Origin: Paraburkholderia caballeronis
GTDB lineage: Bacteria > Pseudomonadota > Gammaproteobacteria > Burkholderiales > Burkholderiaceae
DNA: 64,000 nt
Assembly: GCF_900104845.1 (NCBI RefSeq)
Contig: NZ_FNSR01000001.1
Span: forward strand, 1,364,001-1,428,000
Direction: 5' to 3'
A model generated the notes under the pieces. That model was given only the letters and a program-made list of their open reading frames with translations. It was not told where the DNA came from and searched no databases. Shown here in pieces: positions 47,409 to 56,671 of the stretch. The position numbers were made by a program, and so were the translations under genes. The first letter of the stretch is position 1. Each line of letters starts with the position of its first letter.

Positions 47409-47909
47409 ATGAACGAGCCGACTTCCACGCCGCACGCCATGAACTTCGACTGGCGCTGGAAGCCGTTCGCCGCGCTCGATACGAAAGAGGTCTATGAACT
47501 GCTCGCCGCGCGCTCTGCGGTGTTCGTCGTCGAGCAGAACTGCGCGTACGGCGACATCGACGGACTCGATCTCGACGCATGGCATCTGCTCGCGTATGCG
47601 ACGAGCGGCGAGCGTGCCGGACTGGCCGGTTATCTGCGCGTGCTGCTGCCTGACGCGGCCGATGCCGACGTGCGCATCGGCCGCGTGCTGACCACCGACG
47701 GCTTTCGCGGCATCAAGCTCGGCAACGCATTGCTCGAACAGGCGCTCGCTCACATCGCGCGTCAGTGGCCCGGCGTGCCGGTGCGGTTGCATGCGCAGGC
47801 GCATCTGCAACGCTTCTATGGCGCATTCGGCTTCGAGCCGGTGTCGGACGTGCATGACGAGGACGGCATCCCGCACGTGTGGATGCGGTCGATACAGCGG
47901 ACCGTTTAA
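47409..47909 (+). CDS. ElaA-like GNAT family N-acetyltransferase
   Basis: 166 residues. ElaA-type acetyltransferase: FDWRWKPFAALDTKEVYELL, LRSAVFVVEQ-like segment (ARSAVFVVEQNCAY), DGLDLDAWHLLAY, IGRVLTTDGFRGIKLG for acetyl-CoA binding and the C-terminal FYGAFGFEPVSDVHDEDGIP. The acceptor substrate of ElaA proteins is unknown. Stands alone between the tRNA terminator and the convergent copper genes. Confidence 0.88.
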   Translation: MNEPTSTPHAMNFDWRWKPFAALDTKEVYELLAARSAVFVVEQNCAYGDIDGLDLDAWHLLAYATSGERAGLAGYLRVLLPDAADADVRIGRVLTTDGFRGIKLGNALLEQALAHIARQWPGVPVRLHAQAHLQRFYGAFGFEPVSDVHDEDGIPHVWMRSIQRTV

Positions 47910-47924
47910 ACCGCTTTCGCAGCA

Positions 47925-48368
47925 TCACTGCGCCTGCGCCGGGGACTTCACCGCGAACGGCGCATCGAGCACCGCGCCATCGGAGAAGTGCAGCTTCAGG
48001 TGAACCGTTGCGCCCGGCGCGACCTGATGCTTCGGCGCCTGAAGCATCAGGTGATAACCGCCGGGCGCAATCGACGCCGAACCGTGCGCCGGCACCGTCA
48101 GCCTGTCGGCCATCATCATCTTCTGCGTCGAACCGTTCGATACCGTTTGATGCAGCATCACGCTGCCGTAGTCGTCGCTCGTCACGCGCACGAGATCGAC
48201 CGGCTGACTGCCTTCGTTCTTCAAGGTGACGTAGCCCGCGGCCGGCAGATCGCCCGGCAGCCAGCGCACCCATGCGTCGTGCGCGCTGACCGTCGTTTCC
48301 GCAGCATGCGCACCGGTCGCGAGCGCCAGCGAACAGAGGAGTGAGGCAGCGAGGGATTGAAGCTTCAT
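47925..48368 (-). CDS. Periplasmic copper chaperone PCu(A)C
   Basis: 147 residues with a signal peptide (cleavage near AHAAETTV). Binds Cu(I) and donates it to the CuA centre of cytochrome oxidase with SCO1. The copper motif is visible: VMLHQT, the following MMM cluster and GGYHLMLQ. Lies 35 bases downstream of the SCO1 gene, so the pair forms a copper-delivery operon. A 12-bp perfect inverted repeat lies inside the copper-site codons. Confidence 0.92.
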   Translation of the reverse strand: MKLQSLAASLLCSLALATGAHAAETTVSAHDAWVRWLPGDLPAAGYVTLKNEGSQPVDLVRVTSDDYGSVMLHQTVSNGSTQKMMMADRLTVPAHGSASIAPGGYHLMLQAPKHQVAPGATVHLKLHFSDGAVLDAPFAVKSPAQAQ

Positions 48369-48403
48369 CGTCGTGATGTTTCCGGTTGCGAGGGTTTCGA
48401 AAT

Positions 48404-49018
48404 TCAGCGCGTCTCTTCGATCACGCGCCGCACGTCCTGGGCGATCACGTCGGGCGCATCGTTGTCGGTCGCGAGCAGCCGCGCGCGGCCGCGCGCATCG
48501 AATACGTAGACCGCCGAACTATGCGTGACTTCATAACCGCCGTCAGGGTCGCGCTGTTCCGTCTGATACGCCACACGGTAGCGTCTTGCGATCGACTCGA
48601 TCTGCCGGTCGGTGCCGGTCAGCCCGACCGCGTGCTGCGGATCGAACGCGTCGACGTAGGCGTGCAGCGCCTGCGGCGTGTCGCGCGCCGGATCGACCGA
48701 GATGAACAGGATCCGCACGTTCTTGGCATCGGGGCCGAGCTTTGCTATCACCTGCATCAGGCGCGCCATCGTTTCCGGGCAGACGTCCGGGCAATGCGTG
48801 TACCCAAAGTAGACGAACGCGGTATGCCCGCTGAAGCTGTCGCCGGAGACAGGGCGTCCGTCGTCCGCGGTGAGCGTGAAATCGAGGTTCGGCAGATGGC
48901 CGCTGACGTCCGCGAGTCGATATGGGTGCGCGTCACGCGAGCACGCGCCGAGCAGCGCCGACACCGCGACGAACACGAGCGCCGCAGTCCGCCGCACGAT
49001 GCGGCCGCGCGCCGTCAT
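48404..49018 (-). CDS. SCO1/SenC family copper-delivery lipoprotein
   Basis: 204 residues from the ATG at 49018. N-terminal lipobox LLGAC at a membrane-anchored start, then a thioredoxin-fold domain with the copper-binding CPDVC (GYTHCPDVCPETM) and the distal His in VTHSSAVYVF. Assembles CuA in cytochrome c oxidase and pairs with the downstream PCu(A)C gene. A TTG start at 49060 is possible but would disturb the lipoprotein signal. Confidence 0.93.
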   Translation of the reverse strand: MTARGRIVRRTAALVFVAVSALLGACSRDAHPYRLADVSGHLPNLDFTLTADDGRPVSGDSFSGHTAFVYFGYTHCPDVCPETMARLMQVIAKLGPDAKNVRILFISVDPARDTPQALHAYVDAFDPQHAVGLTGTDRQIESIARRYRVAYQTEQRDPDGGYEVTHSSAVYVFDARGRARLLATDNDAPDVIAQDVRRVIEETR

Positions 49019-49400
49019 GCGTGACGCAGGGCGTGGCGAAGATGCGGGTCTGGGGAACAAAGGTCGTCTCGTTGACTCGGTTATCGGGCAGAGGGTCGTT
49101 GCGTGAGCGCGGTGCTTCGCAGCGACTGTAGCAAATAAACCGGCCGGGGCTGCGCCGGATCGTTCGATGCGGCCGGTGTGCGGTCGATCCGGCGCAACGT
49201 CCCGAAAACCGTACGGACGCGCGTCGCAGGCAGTCGGGCCGCCTCTGCGCGAATGCGCATGAATGGCCCCAAACAGGCCCGCCTGCCGTCACTTTCTCGA
49301 AAAAGTAGTGGAGGCGCGGTAAGATTCGCAGACTTCCCGGCGGCCGGCCGCACGTCGCCGGACCAACCCGGCCCGATGGCCGAGGGGCGAAAAACACGCA
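49019..49400. other. Divergent SCO1/otsB intergenic region
   Basis: 382 bp with no supported gene. A candidate plus-strand promoter for otsB is TCGAAA (49298-49303 area), about 17 bases, TAAGAT (49320-49325). A short inverted repeat ACTTT/AAAGT (49291-49306) overlaps its -35 and could be an operator. Confidence 0.4.
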
Positions 49401-50150
49401 ATGCAAGTACTTCCGGCAGTGCTGCCGCCTGATCAGACGGCATTTTTCTTCGACTTCGACGGCACGCTCGTCGAACTGGCGCCGACACCCGACGGCGTGC
49501 TGGTGCGCCCGGACATGCTGGCGCTACTGGGCGAGTTGCGGCGGCTCACGCACGGCGCGGTCGCCGTCGTGTCGGGGCGCGGGATCGACAGCATCGACGC
49601 GTTTCTCGGCATGCCCGATCTGCCGGTCGCCGGCCTGCATGGCGCCGAGCGGCGCGACGCGAACGGCGACACGCAGCGCATCGGCTTCCACGATCAGCGG
49701 TTGCTCCACATGGAGCAGGTCCTGGCCGAAGTGGTGCGCACGCATCCCGGCATGCTGCTGGAGATCAAGGGCGCGTCGCTCGCGCTTCATTACCGTAATG
49801 CGCCCGAGCACGAGGGCGTCGCACGCGAGGCCACGCAGAAGCTCGCGGCCGACTACGCGGACGCATACGTGCTGCAACCCGGCAAGATGGTCTACGAGAT
49901 CAAGCCGAAGGACGTGGACAAGGGTCGTGCGCTGCGCGCGTTTTTCGACGAGCCGCCGTTCGCGGGGCGCCGTCCGGTGTTCGCCGGCGACGACCTCACG
50001 GACGAAAAGGGCTTCGCGGTCGTGAACGCGCACGGCGGTCTGTCGATCAAGGTCGGCGGCGGCGATACGATCGCGCGCACGCGGATCGAGTCGGTCGACG
50101 CGCTGCTCCAGTGGCTCGATTCGATCGTCGCGGCGATGCGCGGCGCATGA
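49401..50150 (+). CDS. otsB: Trehalose-6-phosphate phosphatase
   Basis: 249 residues. HAD-type phosphatase making trehalose from trehalose 6-phosphate. Motif I FFDFDGTLVELAP, motif II VVSGRGIDSIDAFL, the Lys-containing YEIKPKDVDKGRALRAF and motif III FAGDDLTDEKGF. Followed by otsA 64 bases later, so both pathway enzymes are present; trehalose serves as compatible solute and stress protectant. Confidence 0.95.
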   Translation: MQVLPAVLPPDQTAFFFDFDGTLVELAPTPDGVLVRPDMLALLGELRRLTHGAVAVVSGRGIDSIDAFLGMPDLPVAGLHGAERRDANGDTQRIGFHDQRLLHMEQVLAEVVRTHPGMLLEIKGASLALHYRNAPEHEGVAREATQKLAADYADAYVLQPGKMVYEIKPKDVDKGRALRAFFDEPPFAGRRPVFAGDDLTDEKGFAVVNAHGGLSIKVGGGDTIARTRIESVDALLQWLDSIVAAMRGA

Positions 50151-50214
50151 TGGCGGCCGTTTTCGCACGGCGCAGCGCGCGCCGGCATCCAGTCTTGCGC
50201 GGAGCGGGGAATTC

Positions 50215-51657
50215 ATGAGCCGATTGATCATCGTGTCGAACCGGGTGGCGCCGATCTCGGAAGGCGGCCCGGCCGCCGGCGGCCTCGCGGTCGGCGTGTA
50301 CGACGCGCTGAAGGAAACGGGCGGCATGTGGTTCGGCTGGAGCGGCGACGTGCTGTCGAGCGGCCAGCCGCAGATCGCCGTCGAGGAGCGCGGCCCGGTG
50401 ACGTTCGCGACCATCGGGCTGCTGCGGCGCGACTACGACCAGTATTACCGCGGATTCTCGAACGCGACGCTGTGGCCCGCGTTCCACTATCGCGCGGATC
50501 TCGTCCAGTACGATCGCCATGACTTCGAAGGCTACCGCCGCGTGAACGCGTGGCTCGCGCAGCAACTCGTGCCGCTGCTGCGCGACGACGACGTGATCTG
50601 GGTCCACGACTATCACCTGATTCCGTTCGCGCAGGCGTTGCGCGCGGCGGGCGTGCACAACCGGATCGGTTTTTTCCTGCACATTCCGTTTCCGGCGTCG
50701 CAGGTGCTGCTCGCGGTGCCGCCCCATCGCGAACTGGTCGAGGCGCTGTGTTCGTTCGATCTGCTCGGCTTCCAGACGAAGCCGGATCTGCGTGCGTTCT
50801 GCGATTACATCGTCAACGAGGCGGGCGGCTCCGTCGAGCGGCTCGACGACGGCCTCACGCGTATCGATGCGTTCGGGCAGACGCTGCGCGCGGGCGACTA
50901 TCCGATCGGCGTTTATCCGGACGAGATCGCCGAACTCGCGAAGGCCGGCGAGCGCGGCAAGCCGGTGCGCACGCTGAAGGCGACGCTGCACGGCCGCAAG
51001 GTGATCATGAGCGTCGACCGGCTCGATTATTCGAAGGGGCTGGTCGAGCGCTTCCGCGCGTTCGAGCGGCTGCTCGACCAGGCGCCGTCGCAGCGCAACC
51101 GCGTGTCGTTCGTGCAGATCGCGCCGCCGACGCGCGCGGACCTGCATGCGTACCAGGACATCCGGCTGCGGCTCGAAGCGGAGTCGGGCCGCATCAACGG
51201 CCGTTTCGCGGAACTCGACTGGACGCCGATCTGGTACATCCACCGACAGTACGAGCGGGCGGTGCTCGCCGCGCTGTTCCGCGCGTCGCACGTCGGTTAC
51301 GTGACGCCGCTGCGCGACGGGATGAACCTCGTCGCGAAGGAGTACGTGTCGGCGCAGGACCCGGACGATCCCGGCGTGCTGGTGCTGTCGTGCTTCGCGG
51401 GCGCGGCGCAGGAACTGACCGGCGCGCTGATCGTGAATCCGTTCGACACCGACGGGATGGCCGACGCGCTGGCGGTCGCGCTCGCGATGCCGGTCGCCGA
51501 GCGCCAGGCGCGGCATCGGGACATGCTCGCGCAACTGCGCCAGAACAACGTGTCGGTGTGGCGCGACCGCTTCATGCGGGATCTGTCGCGGGTCGGCAAG
51601 CGGGAGGCGGGTGCGTCGGCGGCGGCGGGCGTCGTGCCGATGCCGCTGGCGGACTGA
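50215..51657 (+). CDS. otsA: Trehalose-6-phosphate synthase
   Basis: 480 residues, GT20 family. Joins UDP-glucose and glucose 6-phosphate. It has SNRVAPISEGGPAAGGLAVG at the start, WVHDYHLIPFAQ, FFLHIPFPAS, SVDRLDYSKGLVERFRAFE and the donor-site LVAKEYVSAQ. Length is close to E. coli OtsA (474). Follows otsB; a bidirectional terminator separates it from the convergent ABC exporter. Confidence 0.96.
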   Translation: MSRLIIVSNRVAPISEGGPAAGGLAVGVYDALKETGGMWFGWSGDVLSSGQPQIAVEERGPVTFATIGLLRRDYDQYYRGFSNATLWPAFHYRADLVQYDRHDFEGYRRVNAWLAQQLVPLLRDDDVIWVHDYHLIPFAQALRAAGVHNRIGFFLHIPFPASQVLLAVPPHRELVEALCSFDLLGFQTKPDLRAFCDYIVNEAGGSVERLDDGLTRIDAFGQTLRAGDYPIGVYPDEIAELAKAGERGKPVRTLKATLHGRKVIMSVDRLDYSKGLVERFRAFERLLDQAPSQRNRVSFVQIAPPTRADLHAYQDIRLRLEAESGRINGRFAELDWTPIWYIHRQYERAVLAALFRASHVGYVTPLRDGMNLVAKEYVSAQDPDDPGVLVLSCFAGAAQELTGALIVNPFDTDGMADALAVALAMPVAERQARHRDMLAQLRQNNVSVWRDRFMRDLSRVGKREAGASAAAGVVPMPLAD

Positions 51658-51702
51658 CCCGACCGGCCGGAGGTCAAGCCCGCTTCTGAACCATCGACCA
51701 AT

Positions 51703-51737
51703 AAAAAAGCCGCTTCGGTCGACGAAGCGGCTTTTTC
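51703..51737. terminator. Bidirectional terminator between otsA and the ABC exporter
   Basis: 14-bp perfect stem (51704-51717 with 51723-51736), loop GTCGA, A-tract on the left and T-tract on the right. Confidence 0.92.
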
Positions 51738-51760
51738 GTTTCCGACACAGCTCGGCTGGC

Positions 51761-53596
51761 TTATGCGACGTGTTTCTCGTCGCTCTTCTTGCTGCCGAGA
51801 TGCAGCGTCGAGCCTTTGCCGTACTGCTTCGCGAGCAGCTCGCGATAAAGCCCCGGCCGGTTGCGCAGTTCGTCGGGGCTGCCGTCGTCGATCACCTTGC
51901 CCGTGCTCATCACGATGATGCGGTCGAAGTTCTGCAGCGTGGACAGCCGGTGCGCGATCGCGATCACCGTGCGGCCGACCATCAGCCGGTCGAGCGCCTG
52001 CTGGATCGCTTCCTCGGACGCGCTGTCGAGCGCCGACGTCGCTTCGTCGAGCAGCAGGATCGGCGCGTTCTTCAGGATCGCGCGCGCGATCGCGATGCGC
52101 TGGCGCTGGCCGCCGGACAGCTTCACGCCGCGGTCGCCGACGATCGTGTCGTAGCCTTCCGGCATCGCCTCGATGAAGTCGGTGCAACGCGCTTCGCGCG
52201 CGGCCGCGAGTACTTCTTCGCGGCTCGCTTCCGGGCGGCCATAGGCGATGTTCTCGTAGATCGTCCGGTGGAACAGCGAGATGTCCTGCGGCACCAGCGC
52301 GATCGCATGGCGCAGGCTGTCCTGGGTGACCGCCGCGATGTCCTGGCCGTCGACCTTGATCGCGCCGCCCTGGACCTCGTAGAAACGTTGCAGCAGCGCG
52401 AGCACGGTCGTCTTGCCCGCGCCCGACTTGCCGATCAGGCCGACGCGCTGGCCTGGCTCGATGCGCAGGTCGAAGTGGTCGAGGATCGGCTTGCGGTGCG
52501 GATACGCGAACGTGACGCCCTCGAAATCGACGCGGCCGCCTTGCGGCACGAGTTCGGTCGCGTCGGAGCGGTCCGGCATGCCGTGCGGCTCCAGCAGCGT
52601 CTGCACCGCTTCCGCGAGCCGCGCGATGTGCTGCGTGACGTCCACCAGCGCGACCGCGAGGTCGCGCGTGCCGTGCAGGATCGTGAAGCCGAGCGAGCTG
52701 ACGAGCACGATGTCGCCGGACGTCGCCTTGCCCTGGTCCCACAGCCACAGCGCCCAGCCGAGCAGGCCGGCGGACAGCAGCGCGGTGATCACCGCGTGCA
52801 GCAGCCGCAGCTTTTCCAGATACAGCAGGCTCGCCTGGCGCGCGTCCATCTCGTGCTTCACGGTGAGGCCGAAGCGCCGCTGCTCGCGGAACGTCATGCC
52901 GAACGCGCGCACGAGCGCCATGTTGCTGATCACGTCGACGAGTTCGCCGTCGACCGACGCCGCTTTTGACGCGAAGAAGTGGTGCCGCGCGGAGCCGCGC
53001 CCGGCGAGCTTGTACAGGATGATCGACAGGATCGCCGAGCAGATCAGCAGGCCGGCCGCCATCAGCGGATTCACGGCGACGATCATCACGATCGCGCCCA
53101 TCACCGCGATGCACGGCGGCAGCACGTTCCACGCGGTCGTGTTCTCGGCGGTGTAGACGGCGTTCGACGTCGCGGTGATGCGGCTCGCGAGCGTGCCGGG
53201 CTGTTTCTCCGCGTAATACGTCGGCGAATGGCCGCTCAGATACTGGAACAGGTCGCGGCGCAGGTCGCCGGTGACCGTGACGAACGTGCGGGCGGCGACC
53301 CAGCCGCCGACCCGCCACAGCAGGTTGTCGGCGGCGATCAGGCCGACGAGGATCGCGAACGCGCTCCACAGCGGGCCGGGATGGTGCCGGCCGGCGCCGA
53401 GCACGTCGATCAGATGCTTGATCGCGTACTGTGAGGCGAGCGCGCAGCCGACGGCCGCGAACACGCTGCACAGCACGATCGCGTGCGCGAGCGGGTGGCG
53501 CTGGATGTAACGAAACAGGAACGCGAGCGGCCGCCGCGCATAGCTCGCGAGCTTGGCGTTATGGGCGTTACGCTGGGCGATGGTCAAATGTTCCAA
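51761..53596 (-). CDS. ABC exporter, MsbA/multidrug-type half transporter
   Basis: 611 residues. N-terminal six-helix membrane domain (~30-330) and C-terminal ATPase: Walker A GLIGKSGAGKTTVLALLQ, Q-loop VPQDISLFHRT, signature KLSGGQRQRIAIARAI, Walker B ILLLDEATSALD, H-loop AIAHRLST. Fused membrane plus nucleotide-binding layout of homodimeric exporters; substrate (lipid, drug or other) cannot be decided. Stands alone on the minus strand between otsA and a GT4 gene. Confidence 0.9.
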   Translation of the reverse strand: MEHLTIAQRNAHNAKLASYARRPLAFLFRYIQRHPLAHAIVLCSVFAAVGCALASQYAIKHLIDVLGAGRHHPGPLWSAFAILVGLIAADNLLWRVGGWVAARTFVTVTGDLRRDLFQYLSGHSPTYYAEKQPGTLASRITATSNAVYTAENTTAWNVLPPCIAVMGAIVMIVAVNPLMAAGLLICSAILSIILYKLAGRGSARHHFFASKAASVDGELVDVISNMALVRAFGMTFREQRRFGLTVKHEMDARQASLLYLEKLRLLHAVITALLSAGLLGWALWLWDQGKATSGDIVLVSSLGFTILHGTRDLAVALVDVTQHIARLAEAVQTLLEPHGMPDRSDATELVPQGGRVDFEGVTFAYPHRKPILDHFDLRIEPGQRVGLIGKSGAGKTTVLALLQRFYEVQGGAIKVDGQDIAAVTQDSLRHAIALVPQDISLFHRTIYENIAYGRPEASREEVLAAAREARCTDFIEAMPEGYDTIVGDRGVKLSGGQRQRIAIARAILKNAPILLLDEATSALDSASEEAIQQALDRLMVGRTVIAIAHRLSTLQNFDRIIVMSTGKVIDDGSPDELRNRPGLYRELLAKQYGKGSTLHLGSKKSDEKHVA

Positions 53597-54277
53597 TTGA
53601 TCGGTGGTCGGTCTGGCGGACAGGCTGTCCGTGAGAGGTCAAAGGGAAAAGAATTGCGCGCAGGCAATGGCGGACTTCCCGCATTGTAAACACCCCTTGC
53701 GCATGACGCACCGCCTGCCGTTCGACGGGCGGCGCATCATATCGCGATGGCGCGTCTGCCGCGACGTCCGCGTCCGGCGTTGTTGCGGCAAAGGTTCAAG
53801 CGAAATCCCGGCCCTTTTTAGAGATACAATTACGGATTGCATTCAGCCCGGAAGCCAGTGGCCCGAGCTTGCGCAACGGGTTGCCGGTCGTCGAGGGTGC
53901 GCGTTGCGGCTTTGCACAAAACATTCGTCCCAATCTAGAACTGTCTTTTAAAACAGGGGGTTGTCGAGTGTTTCCGGTCTGTAACAACGTAAAGCATTTG
54001 AAATGTCTCGTCCGCAGGTGGTGCGCAGCAACGATAATGCCGACTCGGACGATAGCGTAGGGAATCTGACAGCTTGTGTGTCAACGACCGCGACCCCTGC
54101 GCGTTTACCGCATGTGCCGTTTCGTCCAGCAACTGCAACGGCTCGTGTACCGGCAATGCCGGTGCGGTAGCGGTACGGAACGCCTCGTGTGGCGCACGGC
54201 CGGGTGGCCGGCGCGGCGAAGGTCGATTGTCAAACATATTGCAGTGCCTGAATTTTTGAGGAAGGAGTTCACCAACT
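53597..54277. other. Long AT-richer intergenic region before the GT4 gene
   Basis: About 680 bp, less GC-rich than its surroundings between 53790 and 54060. No convincing gene. A small palindrome (CTGTCTTTTAAAACAG, 53941-53956) and a hairpin ACCGGC/GCCGGT (54150-54164) are the only clear structures. The GT4 gene has a good Shine-Dalgarno (AAGGAG) at the right end. Confidence 0.5.
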
Positions 54278-55342
54278 ATGCGAATCGCTCAAATCGCTCC
54301 GTTGCACGAGGCGGTTCCTCCCAAGCTGTATGGCGGTACGGAACGGGTGGTCTCCTACCTGACCGAAGCGCTCGTCGAGCAGGGCCATGACGTCACCCTG
54401 TTCGCCAGCGGCGATTCGGTGACCTCGGCGAAGCTGGAAGCGTTCTGGCCGCAGGCGCTGCGCCTCGATCCGACGATTCGCGACGTGATGGCGCCGCATA
54501 TGCTGCTGCTCGAAGAAGTGCGCCGCCGCGCGGACGAATTCGACGTGCTGCACTTCCACATCGACTATTACCCGTTCTCGCTGTTCGCGCGCCAGCCGGT
54601 GCCGTTCCTGACGACGATGCACGGCCGTCTCGACCTGCCGGAACTGCAGCCGATCTTCAACACGTTCAGCGACGTGCCGGTCGTCTCGATCTCGGACAAC
54701 CAGCGCATCCCGCTGCCGCAGGCGAACTGGCTGTCGACGGTCTATCACGGCCTGCCGGAAAACCTGCTGAAGCCGATTCCGGACGTGAAGCCGGGCTACC
54801 TCGCGTTCCTCGGCCGCATCTCGCCGGAAAAGCGTCTCGACACCGCGATCCGCATCGCCGAGAAGGCCGGCATGAAGCTGAAGGTCGCCGCGAAGCTCGA
54901 CAAGGCCGACCGCGCGTACTACGAGGAAGTCATCAAGCCGCTGATGGCGCTGCCGCACGTCGAGTACATCGGTGAAATCAGCGAAGCCGAAAAGACCGAA
55001 TTCCTCGGCAACGCGCATGCGCTGCTGTTCCCGATCGACTGGCCGGAGCCGTTCGGCCTCGTGATGATCGAGGCGATGGCGTGCGGCACGCCGGTGATCG
55101 CGTTCAACCGCGGCTCGGTGCCGGAAGTGATCGAGAACGGCGTGTCCGGTTTCGTCGTCGAGGACGAAATCAGCGCGGTCGCCGCCGTGAAGCGCCTGTC
55201 GTCGCTGCCGCGCGAAACCGTGCGCGCCGCGTTCGAAAAGCGTTTTTCGTCGAAGGTGATGGCGAAGAACTACGTGGCCGTCTACGAAGAGCTGCTGCGT
55301 CAGAAGCGCCGCACCGTGCTGCGCGAAGTCGCGGCAGGGTGA
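54278..55342 (+). CDS. Glycosyltransferase family 4 protein
   Basis: 354 residues, GT-B fold. N-terminal VPPKLYGGTERVVSYLTEAL and DVLHFHIDYYPFSL; C-terminal FLGRISPEKRLDTAIRIAEK and the donor-binding EX7E region in FGLVMIEAMACGTPVIAFNR followed by GSVPEVIENGVSG. Acceptor and donor are not identifiable. It is a single gene with its own long upstream region and no polysaccharide cluster around it, so a role in a cell-surface glycan or storage compound is speculative. Confidence 0.85.
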   Translation: MRIAQIAPLHEAVPPKLYGGTERVVSYLTEALVEQGHDVTLFASGDSVTSAKLEAFWPQALRLDPTIRDVMAPHMLLLEEVRRRADEFDVLHFHIDYYPFSLFARQPVPFLTTMHGRLDLPELQPIFNTFSDVPVVSISDNQRIPLPQANWLSTVYHGLPENLLKPIPDVKPGYLAFLGRISPEKRLDTAIRIAEKAGMKLKVAAKLDKADRAYYEEVIKPLMALPHVEYIGEISEAEKTEFLGNAHALLFPIDWPEPFGLVMIEAMACGTPVIAFNRGSVPEVIENGVSGFVVEDEISAVAAVKRLSSLPRETVRAAFEKRFSSKVMAKNYVAVYEELLRQKRRTVLREVAAG

Positions 55343-55689
55343 TCGCGGCGGACTCCTTGGCGCGCAGCCCGCTTGTGGGACCGGCGCCGATGGTGGCGCG
55401 GTAGTTCCGACTCTGCGCCTCATCCCGAACAACGCCCCGTGTGCGAAAGCACCGGGGCGTTGTCGCGTCCGTGCTGTTCGCCGCTGTTGTACCAGCGCGT
55501 CGAGCGTGAGGCGGCGCAGCAATGTCCCTATAATGGCGGCCGTGCCGCAACATCCCGCGGCGCGATCGGGGCGGCAACCATCTGCATGGGATCGGGGTTG
55601 GCGCTGAAGCGCTAACTCCGGTCGACAGCTTTGCATGGGAACCCACCAGGCGCTAAAGCGCCAAGCGGGTTCGACACAGGAGAAAGGCC
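55343..55689. other. Intergenic region with tandem hairpins
   Basis: Contains a GAAA-loop hairpin (55431-55461: AACGCCCCG/CGGGGCGTT plus inner GTGC/GCAC), probably the GT4 terminator although the T-tract is poor, and then two tandem related hairpins before the next gene. Confidence 0.55.
55583..55672 (+). repeat. Tandem pair of related hairpins, period 49 bases
   Basis: TGCATGGGA begins both units (55583 and 55632). Unit 1 folds into a 15-bp stem with G-U pairs (55590-55604 with 55609-55623, loop TGAA). Unit 2 has an outer stem GAACCC/GGGTTC (55639-55644 with 55667-55672) and inner stem GGCGC/GCGCC with loop TAAA. It ends six bases before the AGGAG of the next gene. Confidence 0.75.
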
Positions 55690-56574
55690 TTGGCGAGGAC
55701 GAAAGAGACGCGCGCAGCAGCGATTCCCGGTGCGGGAACGCTGTTCGCATTGCGCGCGATCGGTCTCGTGATCCTCGCGCGGTGGTTGTTCTCGATGTCC
55801 CAGATGAACTTCGTCGCGGCGCTGACCGGCATGGCGTCGTCGCCGTGGGCGTGCATCAATCTCGTTTTTCTGTTCCTGCTGATCTTCCTGCCCGGCGCGA
55901 GCCCGCGCGCGGAGCGGCCGTTTCATCCGCTGCCGCAGTGGTTGCGCCAGGCGCTGCGCCTCTTCGCGGCGCTCGGTTTCCTGTTCGCGGTCTGGTCGGT
56001 CGGCGCGTTCGTGTGGAGCGCCGGCTGGCGGCGCACCGTTCACGCGATCGCCGCGACCAACGGCTGGCTCGTCGTCGCGCCGGCGCTGTATGCGGCCGTG
56101 GTCTGGATCTGCCGGCCGCGCGCGCTGTGGCGCACCAACATCGCCGCGCGACGCTTCGCGATCGGGCGTTATGCGGTGTCGGTCGATGCGGCGACGCGCA
56201 CGACGGTCGTCTGGGCCGAAAGCCGCAAGGTCGGGCAATACGACGCGCGCGAGTTGTCGGTGCGCTGGCCGCTGGAGGGCGCGGCGGCACAGGCCTCGGT
56301 CGATGTGTCCGGCGAGGTCGGCGAGGTCGACGTATCCGCCGCGCCGGAGGCGTCGGGCACGGCGGTCGTCGTGCGTCCCGTCGCGTCTTCTTCCGCCGTG
56401 CACGCGGCCGGGCTGCGGCGCTTCGCATGGGGGCGCCGGCCGAACGTGGAACTGCTGTGGGACTCGCCGGCGGCGGCCGGTCATAATCGACAGACTGTGT
56501 TTCGCGTGCCGCTCGCGACCGAGGGCGATCGCGTGGCCGCGCGCGCGCTCGACGCGGCGCTCAGGCAGACGTAA
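55690..56574 (+). CDS. Membrane protein of unknown function (TTG start)
   Basis: 294 residues. The TTG at 55690 is chosen because AGGAG lies seven bases before it. Four hydrophobic segments (about residues 18-40, 50-72, 95-115 and 125-145) are followed by a soluble part rich in Ala/Val/Ser (VDVSGEVGEVDVSAAPEASG) and a C-terminal RRPNVELLWDSPAAAGHN. I do not recognise the family; no conserved catalytic motif is visible. Preceded by tandem hairpins. Confidence 0.7.
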   Translation: MARTKETRAAAIPGAGTLFALRAIGLVILARWLFSMSQMNFVAALTGMASSPWACINLVFLFLLIFLPGASPRAERPFHPLPQWLRQALRLFAALGFLFAVWSVGAFVWSAGWRRTVHAIAATNGWLVVAPALYAAVVWICRPRALWRTNIAARRFAIGRYAVSVDAATRTTVVWAESRKVGQYDARELSVRWPLEGAAAQASVDVSGEVGEVDVSAAPEASGTAVVVRPVASSSAVHAAGLRRFAWGRRPNVELLWDSPAAAGHNRQTVFRVPLATEGDRVAARALDAALRQT

Positions 56575-56671
56575 CAGAATCCGTAGTAGCCGTACCGGCT
56601 GTCCCGCGCGCCGCGCCCACACGCTTCGCGGACCCGCTTGCCGATCCCGTCGCGCTTTCGAAGGAGTCGCC

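Noticed and set aside
55583..55672. Tandem hairpins as a mini-ykkC (guanidine-II) riboswitch
   Set aside because: That class needs ACGR loops in both hairpins; here the loops are TGAA and TAAA.
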